From Algorimicrobium echini (GTDB taxonomy: Bacteria > Bacteroidota > Bacteroidia > Flavobacteriales > Flavobacteriaceae), in NCBI RefSeq assembly GCF_900115185.1, contig NZ_FOVN01000002.1:1-64000 (forward strand): a stretch of DNA of 64,000 nucleotides, given 5' to 3'. The notes below the pieces were generated by a model. The model was not told the DNA's origin. It saw nothing but the letters and a program-made list of their open reading frames with translations, and searched no databases. Of this stretch, positions 27,082 to 35,714 are shown piece by piece. Position 1 is the stretch's first letter, and the number at the start of each line of letters is the position of its first letter. The translations under genes were made by a program, and so were the position numbers.

Positions 27082-28067
27082 TGGCTGTACCAAAACTCAA
27101 TTATTGTCCAGGAACGCTTAAAGAAGGTCATAGCAGCTATAGTAACACAGCCTTAAAACGCGTGTTTCAAGGAAAAAAAGTAAGTCCAATATTACCGTAT
27201 GATTCACCAGCAAGTAATGAAGATACCAATGTTTTGTTTACAGAAAATAGAAAACGCATGTCTATTTCTGGTGTGCAAGAAAAATTTTCGGTCTTATTAG
27301 AAAAAAATAAAATACGCTTAATAGAAGAAGGTGAACAAGGGCAATACATTTTAAAACCAATCCCAAATGTTGGTAAAAATGCCAGCCAAATGCCAGCAAA
27401 CGAACAGGTAACCATGCAAATTGCACGACAGGTATTTGCTATGGAAACCGCAGAAAATGCGCTTATATTTTTTAAAAACGGTGATCCAGCCTATATTACC
27501 AAACGTTTTGATGTTAAAGATGATGGTGCTAAATGGGCTCAAGAAGATTTTGCTTCGTTAGCTGGTAGAACACCACAAACACATGGTGAAGATTTTAAGT
27601 ATGTAGGCAATTATTTGGAACTTTTCCCGATATTAAAAAAGTACACACCTGCTTATACTGTAGAATCCATCAAATTGTTTAAGCTCATTCTTTTTAATTA
27701 TCTGTTTTCTAATGGTGATGCACATTATAAAAACTTTTCATTAATAGAAACACCTTTAGGAGATTTTAAATTAAGTCCTGCTTACGATTTGTTAAATAGT
27801 AGATTACATATAGACGATAAAGATTTTGCATTAGATGATGGTTTATTGCCACCAAATTTAGCACAAGGAAAAGATAATGAACAGTTCCATGTTTTAGCTG
27901 AACATGCTGGAATTTCAAAAAAACAAGCAGAAAAAGTAATTAAAGAGCTAACCTCTAAGCAAGACGCTGTGTTAACACTTATTAACGCTTCGTTTTTAGA
28001 TGACAAATCAAAACGAAATTATACACAAGCCTATCAAACCCGTTTAAAAAAATTAGTAAGATTATGA
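27081..28067 (+). CDS. HipT-like serine/threonine kinase toxin
   Basis: 328 residues equal to the HipA kinase core. The Gly-rich loop is RMSISGVQEKF, with Ser61 and Ser63 in an SIS motif like the autophosphorylation site of HipT. ATP-binding Lys92 lies in QYILKPIP, catalytic Asp213 and Asn218 in NGDAHYKNFSL, and metal Asp236 in LSPAYDLLNS. All key residues are present, so an active kinase is expected; HipA/HipT kinases phosphorylate aminoacyl-tRNA synthetases. It lacks the N-terminal subdomain, which is encoded by the preceding gene. Overlaps hsdR by 4 bases (ATGA). Confidence 0.87.
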   Translation: MAVPKLNYCPGTLKEGHSSYSNTALKRVFQGKKVSPILPYDSPASNEDTNVLFTENRKRMSISGVQEKFSVLLEKNKIRLIEEGEQGQYILKPIPNVGKNASQMPANEQVTMQIARQVFAMETAENALIFFKNGDPAYITKRFDVKDDGAKWAQEDFASLAGRTPQTHGEDFKYVGNYLELFPILKKYTPAYTVESIKLFKLILFNYLFSNGDAHYKNFSLIETPLGDFKLSPAYDLLNSRLHIDDKDFALDDGLLPPNLAQGKDNEQFHVLAEHAGISKKQAEKVIKELTSKQDAVLTLINASFLDDKSKRNYTQAYQTRLKKLVRL

Positions 28068-31000
28068 GCTACGAATATTCCGAAGACGGTTTAATAGAAT
28101 TGGCAACCCAAGAGGTTTTAGAAGAATTGGGTTGGGCAGTTGTTAGTGCTTGGCATAACGAATCTTTTGGAGACCTTGGGTTGTTAGGTAGGGAAGATAA
28201 AAGCGAGGTGGTATTAACACGTTACTTATTACAATCGCTTAAAAAAATAAATCCTAATCATCCAGAATTAGCCTATCAGCAAGCTATAGATAGAATTACT
28301 CAAAACGTAGCAGACCAAACATTAGGCAGCATCAATAAAGAAAAAAGTGACTTACTTAAAAATGGGGTTCCTGTTAGTTATACCAATGAAGAAGGCGAGC
28401 TTATAAAAACCAAGCTCACCGTTTTTAATTTTAATAATTATCAAGACAATCACTTTTTGGCAGTACGCCAATTAGAAGTTTTAGGAGAGCTCTATTTAAG
28501 ACGACCAGATATTATTGGGTTTGTAAATGGTATTCCGCTTGTGTTTTTTGAATTAAAAGCCCATCATCAAGATTTACGTCATGCCTATTCAGATAATTTA
28601 AAGGATTATAAAGACACCATTCCACAGGTATTTCATAACAATGCATTTGTTATTTTAAGTAATGGTATGGATGCCAAAGTTGGAACCATTACCAGCCCAT
28701 ACAAGTATTTTCTAGACTGGAAACGTATTGAAGAAGCTGAAGAGGGCGAAGTCAGTTTAGATACCATGCTTCGAGGTACTTGTGACAAAAAGCGCTTGAT
28801 GGATATTTTTGAGAACTTCTTATTATTTGACGATTCTCATGGCGATGTGGTGAAATTAATGGCTAAAAACCACCAATATATTGGTGTGAACAAAGTCATT
28901 GGAAATGTAAACAACATTGAAGATTTAGAAGGGAAGTTGGGTGTGTTTTGGCATACGCAAGGTTCTGGAAAATCATATTCCATGGTGTTTTTATGTGAAA
29001 AGATTCATCGCAAATTAGGTGGTTCATACACGTTTTTAATTGCTGTAGATAGAACGGAATTGGAAAATCAGTTATATGATACCTTTTCTGGTGTTGGTGT
29101 GGTTAATGATAAAAATGTGATTGCTGGAAAGAAAAAAGGCATGACAGGACGTGAGCATTTACGGGAGTTATTATCTGAAAATCACCGCTATGTCTTTACC
29201 TTGATTCATAAATTCTCTATAGACCCGAAATTAGAAAGTGAATATCCTTTAATTACGGATCGTAAAAATGTGATCGTTATTAGTGATGAAGCGCATAGAA
29301 CCCAATCAGGAACTTACGCGCGAAATATGCGTTTTCATGGTTTGCCAAATGCGTCTTATTTAGGATTTACGGGAACGCCCATTATTAAAGAAGAGGAGGA
29401 GTTAACTAAAAATATTTTTGGTGAATATGTGTCGGTTTACGATTTTAAACGTGCTATTGAAGATGAAGCCACTTTGCCGTTACGTTATTTAAATCGTGGT
29501 GAAAAGCTGGACATTACAAATCCCGAATTGGATGAAAAAATGGCTGATGTTTTCGAAAATGAAGATTTAGACGATGACCAAAAAAAGAAATTAGAATATC
29601 TGTTTAGTCGTGATTATCCGGTTCTAACAGCAGAAGCACGATTAGATGCTATTGCGAAAGATTTAGTTTGGCATTTTAACGAACGTGGATATCAAGGTAA
29701 AGCTATGTATGTGGCTCTGGATAAACCAACGGCTATAAGAATGTATCAGCTTATTATGAAATATTGGCCTGACTATTTAAAAGAACTGGAAACGCGTATT
29801 AAAAACGCTGAAGACCAACAAGAAGCGCAAGAGTTAAGACGTAAATATAACAAGGTTAAGGAAACCGAAGTTTGTGTGGTGGTAAGTAGTGAGCAAAATG
29901 AAGTAGATAAATTCAAAAAAATGAATTTAGATATTGAGGTGCATCGCCGAAAAATAGTGGAACGGAATTTAGAAAAGGAATTTAAAGATGAAGAAAATCC
30001 GTTTCGGTTAGCCATTGTTTGCGCTATGTGGATAACTGGCTTTGATGCACCTTGTGTTTCTACCGTATATCTTGATAAACCAATAAAAGGGCATACATTA
30101 ATGCAAACCATAGCAAGAGCCAACCGTGTGTATGATGATGAAAAGGAAAATGGTTTAATTGTAGATTATGGGAATGTTTATAAACAATTGGAACAGGCCT
30201 ATTCTATTTATGGCGAAGGTGGTAAATCTGGAGGTAAAGGAAAGCCAACAGGAAGTCCTGTAGAGCCTATAGAAAATGTTGAGGTAGAATTGAAACAAGC
30301 TATTAAAGATGTCAAAGCTTATGTAAAGGAATTGAATTTTTCACTTCAAGAATTGAAAGACGCAAAGCCCATGTCCAAAATAGCTAAAATTAAAGATGCT
30401 GTGGATTGTGTGTGTTTAAATGAAACCACCAGAACCACATTTGAAATGATGGCTCGTAATGTGTTTAGAAAATATAAAGCGTTGTTTCCATCGGATACCT
30501 TAAAGAAACACGTGTCAGATTTTAATGCTATTGAAGCCATTTACACGACATTGAATCAGAATGTCAAGGCTGCTGATGTCACACAAATTATCATGGACTT
30601 ACAAGCTATTGTAAGTGATAGTATAGTTATTCAAGATCCAGGCGTTCAAGAACCACTGGATGATGTTTATGTCGATTTATCTTCATTAGATTTTGATAAG
30701 CTACGTGCAGCTTTTGCAAAAACACCACGCAAAAACACCTTGGTTTTTAATTTACAAAATGCCATTGAACAGCGTTTGGAACAGATGTTAAAGGAAAATC
30801 CGCTACGTATTGAATTTTACGACCGTTACAAAGAAATCATAGATATTTACAATAATGGGAAAAACTTGGAGGACACCATAAATGCTTTTAATAATCTAAA
30901 TACTTTTATTCAAGATTTATCTTTTGAAGAACAACGTGTGGTACGGGAGGAACTAAACGACCAAGAAACACTTGCGATATTCGATTTGCTAAAAGAAGGT

Positions 31001-31273
31001 AAAGAATTGTCCACTAAAGAACTAAAAGCTGTTAAGAAAGTAGCCACAAAAACCTTGGAAACCTTAAAGTCAGAAAAACTAAAAATTGATAATTGGCGAG
31101 AAAGCAGACAGATAAAAGCACAAGTTAAAAGTGCTATTTATGATAATCTATTATACTTACCACAAGACTTTTATTCGGACGAAGAAGTAGGCATCAAAAC
31201 AGCCAATGTGTACCAACATATTTATTCCAGTTATTATGGTGGTGGGAAGAGTGTTTATGCCCAAGCTGTTTAA
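28064..31273 (+). CDS. hsdR: Type I restriction endonuclease, R subunit
   Basis: 1069 residues. The N-terminal nuclease has RRPDIIGFVNGIPLVFFELK near 147-166, giving the PD..ExK residues. The SF2 motor shows Walker A TQGSGKS near 298-304, motif II SDEAHRTQSGT near 408, motif III FTGTP and motif VI QTIARANRVYD. A C-terminal helical domain contacts HsdM. It translocates DNA and cuts at a distance from unmethylated sites bound by the M/S complex. It is separated from hsdS by mcrBC and HipBST, which is unusual; its start is duplicated at 26316. Confidence 0.95.
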   Translation: MSYEYSEDGLIELATQEVLEELGWAVVSAWHNESFGDLGLLGREDKSEVVLTRYLLQSLKKINPNHPELAYQQAIDRITQNVADQTLGSINKEKSDLLKNGVPVSYTNEEGELIKTKLTVFNFNNYQDNHFLAVRQLEVLGELYLRRPDIIGFVNGIPLVFFELKAHHQDLRHAYSDNLKDYKDTIPQVFHNNAFVILSNGMDAKVGTITSPYKYFLDWKRIEEAEEGEVSLDTMLRGTCDKKRLMDIFENFLLFDDSHGDVVKLMAKNHQYIGVNKVIGNVNNIEDLEGKLGVFWHTQGSGKSYSMVFLCEKIHRKLGGSYTFLIAVDRTELENQLYDTFSGVGVVNDKNVIAGKKKGMTGREHLRELLSENHRYVFTLIHKFSIDPKLESEYPLITDRKNVIVISDEAHRTQSGTYARNMRFHGLPNASYLGFTGTPIIKEEEELTKNIFGEYVSVYDFKRAIEDEATLPLRYLNRGEKLDITNPELDEKMADVFENEDLDDDQKKKLEYLFSRDYPVLTAEARLDAIAKDLVWHFNERGYQGKAMYVALDKPTAIRMYQLIMKYWPDYLKELETRIKNAEDQQEAQELRRKYNKVKETEVCVVVSSEQNEVDKFKKMNLDIEVHRRKIVERNLEKEFKDEENPFRLAIVCAMWITGFDAPCVSTVYLDKPIKGHTLMQTIARANRVYDDEKENGLIVDYGNVYKQLEQAYSIYGEGGKSGGKGKPTGSPVEPIENVEVELKQAIKDVKAYVKELNFSLQELKDAKPMSKIAKIKDAVDCVCLNETTRTTFEMMARNVFRKYKALFPSDTLKKHVSDFNAIEAIYTTLNQNVKAADVTQIIMDLQAIVSDSIVIQDPGVQEPLDDVYVDLSSLDFDKLRAAFAKTPRKNTLVFNLQNAIEQRLEQMLKENPLRIEFYDRYKEIIDIYNNGKNLEDTINAFNNLNTFIQDLSFEEQRVVREELNDQETLAIFDLLKEGKELSTKELKAVKKVATKTLETLKSEKLKIDNWRESRQIKAQVKSAIYDNLLYLPQDFYSDEEVGIKTANVYQHIYSSYYGGGKSVYAQAV

Positions 31274-31289
31274 TAGATGCGATCTGGTT

Positions 31290-31589
31290 TTATATTTGTT
31301 TTTTTGTTCTGTCAATGAACAAACTTATAATAAGCCAAAAACCAACAAGGACATCCACAATGTTCCAAATTTCTCTACCAAGTGCTATTTTAAAAAACGG
31401 TTGAAAGAGTAGTGCAAGTGCACCGTAAATAATCATTTCTGTATTCTTGTTTTCTCCATTTGCTTGGTATGCCATGATTCCAAAGCCGATTAATGATATA
31501 AAACGTACAAATTGATAAAACCCATATGGCATATCCAATAAGCATAAAAACAGCAAAATGGCTAAAACGATTTTAAGTACTCTATTCAT
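31290..31589 (-). CDS. Small membrane protein (DUF6804-like)
   Basis: 99 residues with three to four hydrophobic helices: IVLAILLFLCLLDMPYGFYQ, FISLIGFGIMAYQA, MIIYGALALLFQPFFKIALG and VDVLVGFWLIISLFI. From memory this matches a small Bacteroidota membrane family annotated DUF6804; that name is tentative. It is the last gene of the minus-strand membrane cluster, 13 bases after the lipoprotein gene. Function is unknown. Confidence 0.72.
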   Translation of the reverse strand: MNRVLKIVLAILLFLCLLDMPYGFYQFVRFISLIGFGIMAYQANGENKNTEMIIYGALALLFQPFFKIALGREIWNIVDVLVGFWLIISLFIDRTKKQI

Positions 31590-31602
31590 AAATTAATTTA
31601 AT

Positions 31603-32526
31603 TTAATATGTCAAAGTTGAAATGTAATAGCTACTTGAATATTCACCATACAGGCTTTCTGTTCCTGCAAAATTCCTAACATTGGATGCACTTACAGAAG
31701 CAGCAACTTTATAAACGCCACTTTTTAAATGTATTGTCTTTGTTTGATTTGGAGGAATACTTATTTTTTTAATATCTGGGCCACTATAACGTAAAGTTAA
31801 TGTGTACTTTGTGTCATTTTTTATATCCATTACCGATTGGCTATTATTTCTAGAGCCTAGTAGTTCAGAAGCAGGAATCTCTCCGTATTCGCCATCGAAT
31901 ATTTCAGTGACTTCGAGAGCAATAATTATTTTTTCAATGTCATTTTTCTTTGGATGATCTGGATAATCCTCCAAGAATTTTTTCCATTGATTAGATGATT
32001 CGCTTTCAATAGCTGAAGCATAGGCTTCCTGTTTTTCTTTTTCTTTTAACTCGGAAATTTTATTGTTAGCTAAAGTATTATGTTCTTTAACCTTATTTTG
32101 ATTTACGTAATCTTCTAATTCATTAATGTCTTCAGCATTTTTAATAAGCTCTTCTATTTTAATGCTTGCGGCAATTGATATTTCAGGATTTATATTATTT
32201 TCAATTAAAATGAGTATAGTTTTAATGTTTGTTGCTTCATTAATTTTAATTATGATAAGTCTTATTTTAGAAGTTTCTAATAATTTTTGTGCCTCAAGAG
32301 TCTCGTCGTAAGTAGCGTAACGACTAATTAAATCTTCTAAATTTAAAATCGCATTTTCATAGTCTTCTTTTTCATAAAACGTTCGCGAAAGTGATAGTAA
32401 CTTCTTAACCGAGTCATACTCTTTTTTTTGAAATTCTTCTATGTTGTATTCAGGTAATTTATTGTCTCTTTTACAACTTGTAAGAGAACATAATATAACG
32501 GCAATACTAATAAATATTAAACGCAT
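31603..32526 (-). CDS. Lipoprotein with helical repeat region
   Basis: 307 residues. The signal peptide ends in the lipobox LTSC, with Cys18 the lipidation site. 35-95 is TPR-like (TFYEKEDYENAILNLEDLIS). 95-200 is strongly helical and charged, likely coiled. The last 80 residues are beta-rich (KYTLTLRYSGPDIKKISIPP, KTIHLKSGVYKVAASV), perhaps an Ig-like domain. No family is recognised. It overlaps the upstream gene by 20 bases, indicating translational coupling in the cluster. Confidence 0.75.
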   Translation of the reverse strand: MRLIFISIAVILCSLTSCKRDNKLPEYNIEEFQKKEYDSVKKLLSLSRTFYEKEDYENAILNLEDLISRYATYDETLEAQKLLETSKIRLIIIKINEATNIKTILILIENNINPEISIAASIKIEELIKNAEDINELEDYVNQNKVKEHNTLANNKISELKEKEKQEAYASAIESESSNQWKKFLEDYPDHPKKNDIEKIIIALEVTEIFDGEYGEIPASELLGSRNNSQSVMDIKNDTKYTLTLRYSGPDIKKISIPPNQTKTIHLKSGVYKVAASVSASNVRNFAGTESLYGEYSSSYYISTLTY

Positions 32527-32971
32527 CTGTGCTTGTTATTAGATTATAAAACTCGTTGGTTAACACAATTAATAGTGTGGATATTACTAGCCATAAAATG
32601 GCTTGTATAAGAACATTATTTGCTTTTATAAAAAAGGTTATTAATAGCTTACTTAAGATATATGAGATTAAAAGTAAAATTACGTTTAAAACGAAAACAA
32701 TCGAACAAACACTAAACACATAAAATAGACTTTCTTTATTGTTAATTTGATATGAGATAAAGTTAACAAGTGGTTTTATTAAAATAAATAATGAAATGAA
32801 AATTGATAAATTACCAGCCAGAAGAAAAGGTAATTTGTCCTTAATTTCGTTTTCCTTTAAAGCAAAGGTTTTAAATCCTTTATAAATAATAACTCTATTT
32901 AAAAGGATTAATGATACCAGATAAAAAAATAGTATAAATACTAGCATGACTGAAAATTCTGATGTTTCCAT
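32507..32971 (-). CDS. Four-helix membrane protein of unknown function
   Basis: 154 residues with four predicted membrane helices: FSVMLVFILFFYLVSLIL, FLLAGNLSIFISLFILI, LFYVFSVCSIVFVLNVIL and VLIQAILWLVISTLLIVL. There are no soluble domains and no recognised motif. It starts 6 bases after the transglutaminase-like gene and overlaps the lipoprotein gene, so it belongs to the same transcript. Confidence 0.7.
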   Translation of the reverse strand: METSEFSVMLVFILFFYLVSLILLNRVIIYKGFKTFALKENEIKDKLPFLLAGNLSIFISLFILIKPLVNFISYQINNKESLFYVFSVCSIVFVLNVILLLISYILSKLLITFFIKANNVLIQAILWLVISTLLIVLTNEFYNLITSTDAFNIY

Positions 32972-32977
32972 AGTTTG

Positions 32978-34774
32978 TTATTTTAAATTTAATGTCCAAT
33001 AATTAGTGTTTCGTATTGGCTTTGAAATTCTACCCATTTCAAATCCTGTGTTTGTTGTTTCCCATAAATAATAGCGTTTTCCATTAGATACTTTATATGT
33101 TAATCCTGCAATATTTTTGGTTATATGAATCCCTAAAAGTGAATGTTTGTAATAATCACTTCCAAAAATTGCAACATCATAATTATAGTGTTTTAAGAGC
33201 GAATAAAGTAAAAGTGTCCTTGAGTCACAATCTGCCTTTAAGTCTTTTAAAAATTCAGCAGGCGATTTTATACCGTACTTTATATATCCCTGACAAGGAT
33301 TATTTTGAAGTAACTCTCGAATAGACTGATCCTGATAATCGTAAGGGTTACAAGAATCATCTAATATCGCATAATAAGGAATGCTTTGTATCATTGATAC
33401 GATAACATCTGGAAATTTCTCATACGAAATGGTGTTTTTAGCTTTTATAGAATCTAATGATTGATAGATAAAATATAAGGATTCTTCTGATTCGGTATGC
33501 AATGTATTTAGTAAGCTATTATAATCTTGTTCAGTTCTTAAGTATGGGAAAGACTGTTTAACATTATTCTCATAAGTAACATAATCGCTATTTACTTTTA
33601 AGTAAGTGCTGTAATTATTCTCGTCAAAATCTTTCCATTCAACTAAATGAATATAATCTATCGATGTATTTTCTTTTACTTTTTCTATTGTTTTAGGAAC
33701 TTCTGTTGGGTTTGGTGGTGTAAAATTATTACTTGAATTTGATGATGTAATAGTTGTTAAATTATATATGGATAGAATAATAATTCCTAGAAAAAGTAAA
33801 TTAAAGAGATAACCTAAAATATTAAAACGCCCCAAAACTTGAAACAATTTTGGGAGTAACCATAATGCAACAAAAAAACCAATAATCCATAGACTATACC
33901 AACCAAAAGCTGAAATTAATGCAACCAATATGCCTATGAGAATTGCTGCATAAATGAGATACCCAATAATTTGGAATATTACACCTATACCCTCAAATAG
34001 CGACTCTAAACATCCAACGTTTTCTGTTTCTGGAGTGTTGTTTCCTAATCGTGCATTGGAACCGTAAGCTTGTTTTACACTTTCTATTATCGAGCCTAAC
34101 TTGGTTGTATGCTGTGCTTGAAATTCGGTAAAAACAGCTTCAAAACGTGTGTCTTTTTCAACTACAAAATGGACTTCTTCAGTATCAAATTCACTAAAAT
34201 CTTCTTTCCATTTAATAAATGAAGCGTTTTTATTTGGTTTGGCTTTTATTTTAATTTTTTCCCCAATAGCATAATATTCTTTTTTAGGATTAATTTCTAT
34301 GGTGCCATCACCTATAACATTTGGAAATAATTCATAAAATGTTACCTTTTCAACTTCTTCTCGTTTATTCTTTTTAAGACCATAAACTGTTACATTTAGA
34401 GTAGAAAATATTTTTCCTTGATCTTTTATCGTGTTAAACCTATCAATTTTAAGCTCGCCATTTTCTGTAACAAAATTATCGTCGCAAATAATCTTATCGT
34501 AATTTGCGTTAAAGGCTAATTGTTTATCATTATCGGTTACATAGGTTGGAATAGTATAAGGTAATTGCAGCGCAAAAACCCGATCTCTATTTATACCAAA
34601 AGGGATATTTGGTGCAATATGTTTTTTTGTAACATAAAGTTTAGTAGATAGTATATTTTCTATTGAAAATTTCTCATTCTTTTCAGATAATCTAGTCCCA
34701 GAAAATTTAAGTTCTAAATTCCCTTCTACATAATTGTAGTCTTCATAAACGATTACGGTTTCAATTATTTTCAT
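32978..34774 (-). CDS. Membrane protein with transglutaminase-like C-terminal domain
   Basis: 598 residues. About 1-160 is a beta-rich domain I do not recognise. About 165-218 resembles a bacterial beta-repeat of the InlB B type (GEKIKIKAKPNKNASFIKWK). Three hydrophobic segments lie between about 258 and 345. The C-terminal third carries ADCDSRTLLLYSLLKHYNYD (Cys516), HSLLGIHI (His544 or His550) and YYLWETTNTG (Glu572), the Cys-His-acid order of transglutaminase-like peptidases. It may cleave or crosslink envelope proteins; activity is inferred. It overlaps the upstream gene by 14 bases. Confidence 0.72.
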   Translation of the reverse strand: MKIIETVIVYEDYNYVEGNLELKFSGTRLSEKNEKFSIENILSTKLYVTKKHIAPNIPFGINRDRVFALQLPYTIPTYVTDNDKQLAFNANYDKIICDDNFVTENGELKIDRFNTIKDQGKIFSTLNVTVYGLKKNKREEVEKVTFYELFPNVIGDGTIEINPKKEYYAIGEKIKIKAKPNKNASFIKWKEDFSEFDTEEVHFVVEKDTRFEAVFTEFQAQHTTKLGSIIESVKQAYGSNARLGNNTPETENVGCLESLFEGIGVIFQIIGYLIYAAILIGILVALISAFGWYSLWIIGFFVALWLLPKLFQVLGRFNILGYLFNLLFLGIIILSIYNLTTITSSNSSNNFTPPNPTEVPKTIEKVKENTSIDYIHLVEWKDFDENNYSTYLKVNSDYVTYENNVKQSFPYLRTEQDYNSLLNTLHTESEESLYFIYQSLDSIKAKNTISYEKFPDVIVSMIQSIPYYAILDDSCNPYDYQDQSIRELLQNNPCQGYIKYGIKSPAEFLKDLKADCDSRTLLLYSLLKHYNYDVAIFGSDYYKHSLLGIHITKNIAGLTYKVSNGKRYYLWETTNTGFEMGRISKPIRNTNYWTLNLK

Positions 34775-35714
34775 TGAGCAACCATTTAGAGAATTCTGAA
34801 TCGTTTTGTAATTCTAATCCTTTAATTTTTATTGTATTAAAAGGAGGGTCTTGGTATTTAGTTTTCCAAGATAAATTTAAAGTTTCATATTTTTTTCTTA
34901 ATATTTGATTGTATTCTTCAACAAAATTTTGATGATGTTTTAATATAAGTTCACTTTGAATTCTTTTTTTATTTTTATAATAATTGGAACTTAATGCTAT
35001 TCGAGATTTAATTAGTACTGGAGAAATGAAAATGAGGATAAAAACACCCGAGAAAATCCATATGAACCAAGTAGCTTTACTCGTATCCATTAATATCATT
35101 TTTTTAATAAAAAAATTTCTTGAGTATTGATATTCAACGTAGTTTTTTAATCTTTCGTTCTTCTCGTTTTGAAATCTACTAACTTCATCACTTAAAATAT
35201 TTTCAGATAGGTTTAGATCTTGTCTTTCTTTTAATTTATATACATATTCATTATTTAACTTTAGGTTTCTCTGTTCTATTTCTTTTACAATATTTTCATT
35301 TAAAAGAAAATCTACCTTATTAGAAAACATACTATATTCTATAGGCTGTGACACAATAACACCAAGAAAGACTAAAAAACCAATACGAATTATGTAAGAG
35401 CCAATTTTTCCAGTTATACTAGTGTCTTTAGTAGGTAAAACATTTTTTGTAAGTGTATGTAGAATAAACAAATAGAGAAATAGAATTACAAAGGCAAAAT
35501 AGATACCTATTAGTAATCCGAAATAGTACGATTCTAATAATTCGTAAACTCCATAAGTAAAGCTTATACCTGTAATTAATAAAACAAACAGAACGAAAAG
35601 CCCAATGATACTGAATTTAACCCTAGTTTCTTTACGGCATTCAGATAGTATATATGGATCCTCACCAGCAAACCACCAAAGAAATTTATTATGTTCTAGA
35701 AATTTTAATTTCAT
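34761..35714 (-). CDS. DUF4407-like membrane protein, divergent paralogue
   Basis: 317 residues. The start FLEHNKFLWWFAGEDPYILS matches the N-terminal pattern of the neighbouring DUF4407 protein (WW..GED/GGDQ..IL). Membrane helices lie near 35-55, 65-90 and 105-125. A charged helical segment near 130-195 (LLNENIVKEIEQRNLKLNNE) and a further helix near 208-228 follow. It starts directly after the stop of its larger paralogue, so the two probably arose by duplication and may form a complex. Function is unknown. Confidence 0.72.
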   Translation of the reverse strand: MKLKFLEHNKFLWWFAGEDPYILSECRKETRVKFSIIGLFVLFVLLITGISFTYGVYELLESYYFGLLIGIYFAFVILFLYLFILHTLTKNVLPTKDTSITGKIGSYIIRIGFLVFLGVIVSQPIEYSMFSNKVDFLLNENIVKEIEQRNLKLNNEYVYKLKERQDLNLSENILSDEVSRFQNEKNERLKNYVEYQYSRNFFIKKMILMDTSKATWFIWIFSGVFILIFISPVLIKSRIALSSNYYKNKKRIQSELILKHHQNFVEEYNQILRKKYETLNLSWKTKYQDPPFNTIKIKGLELQNDSEFSKWLLNENN

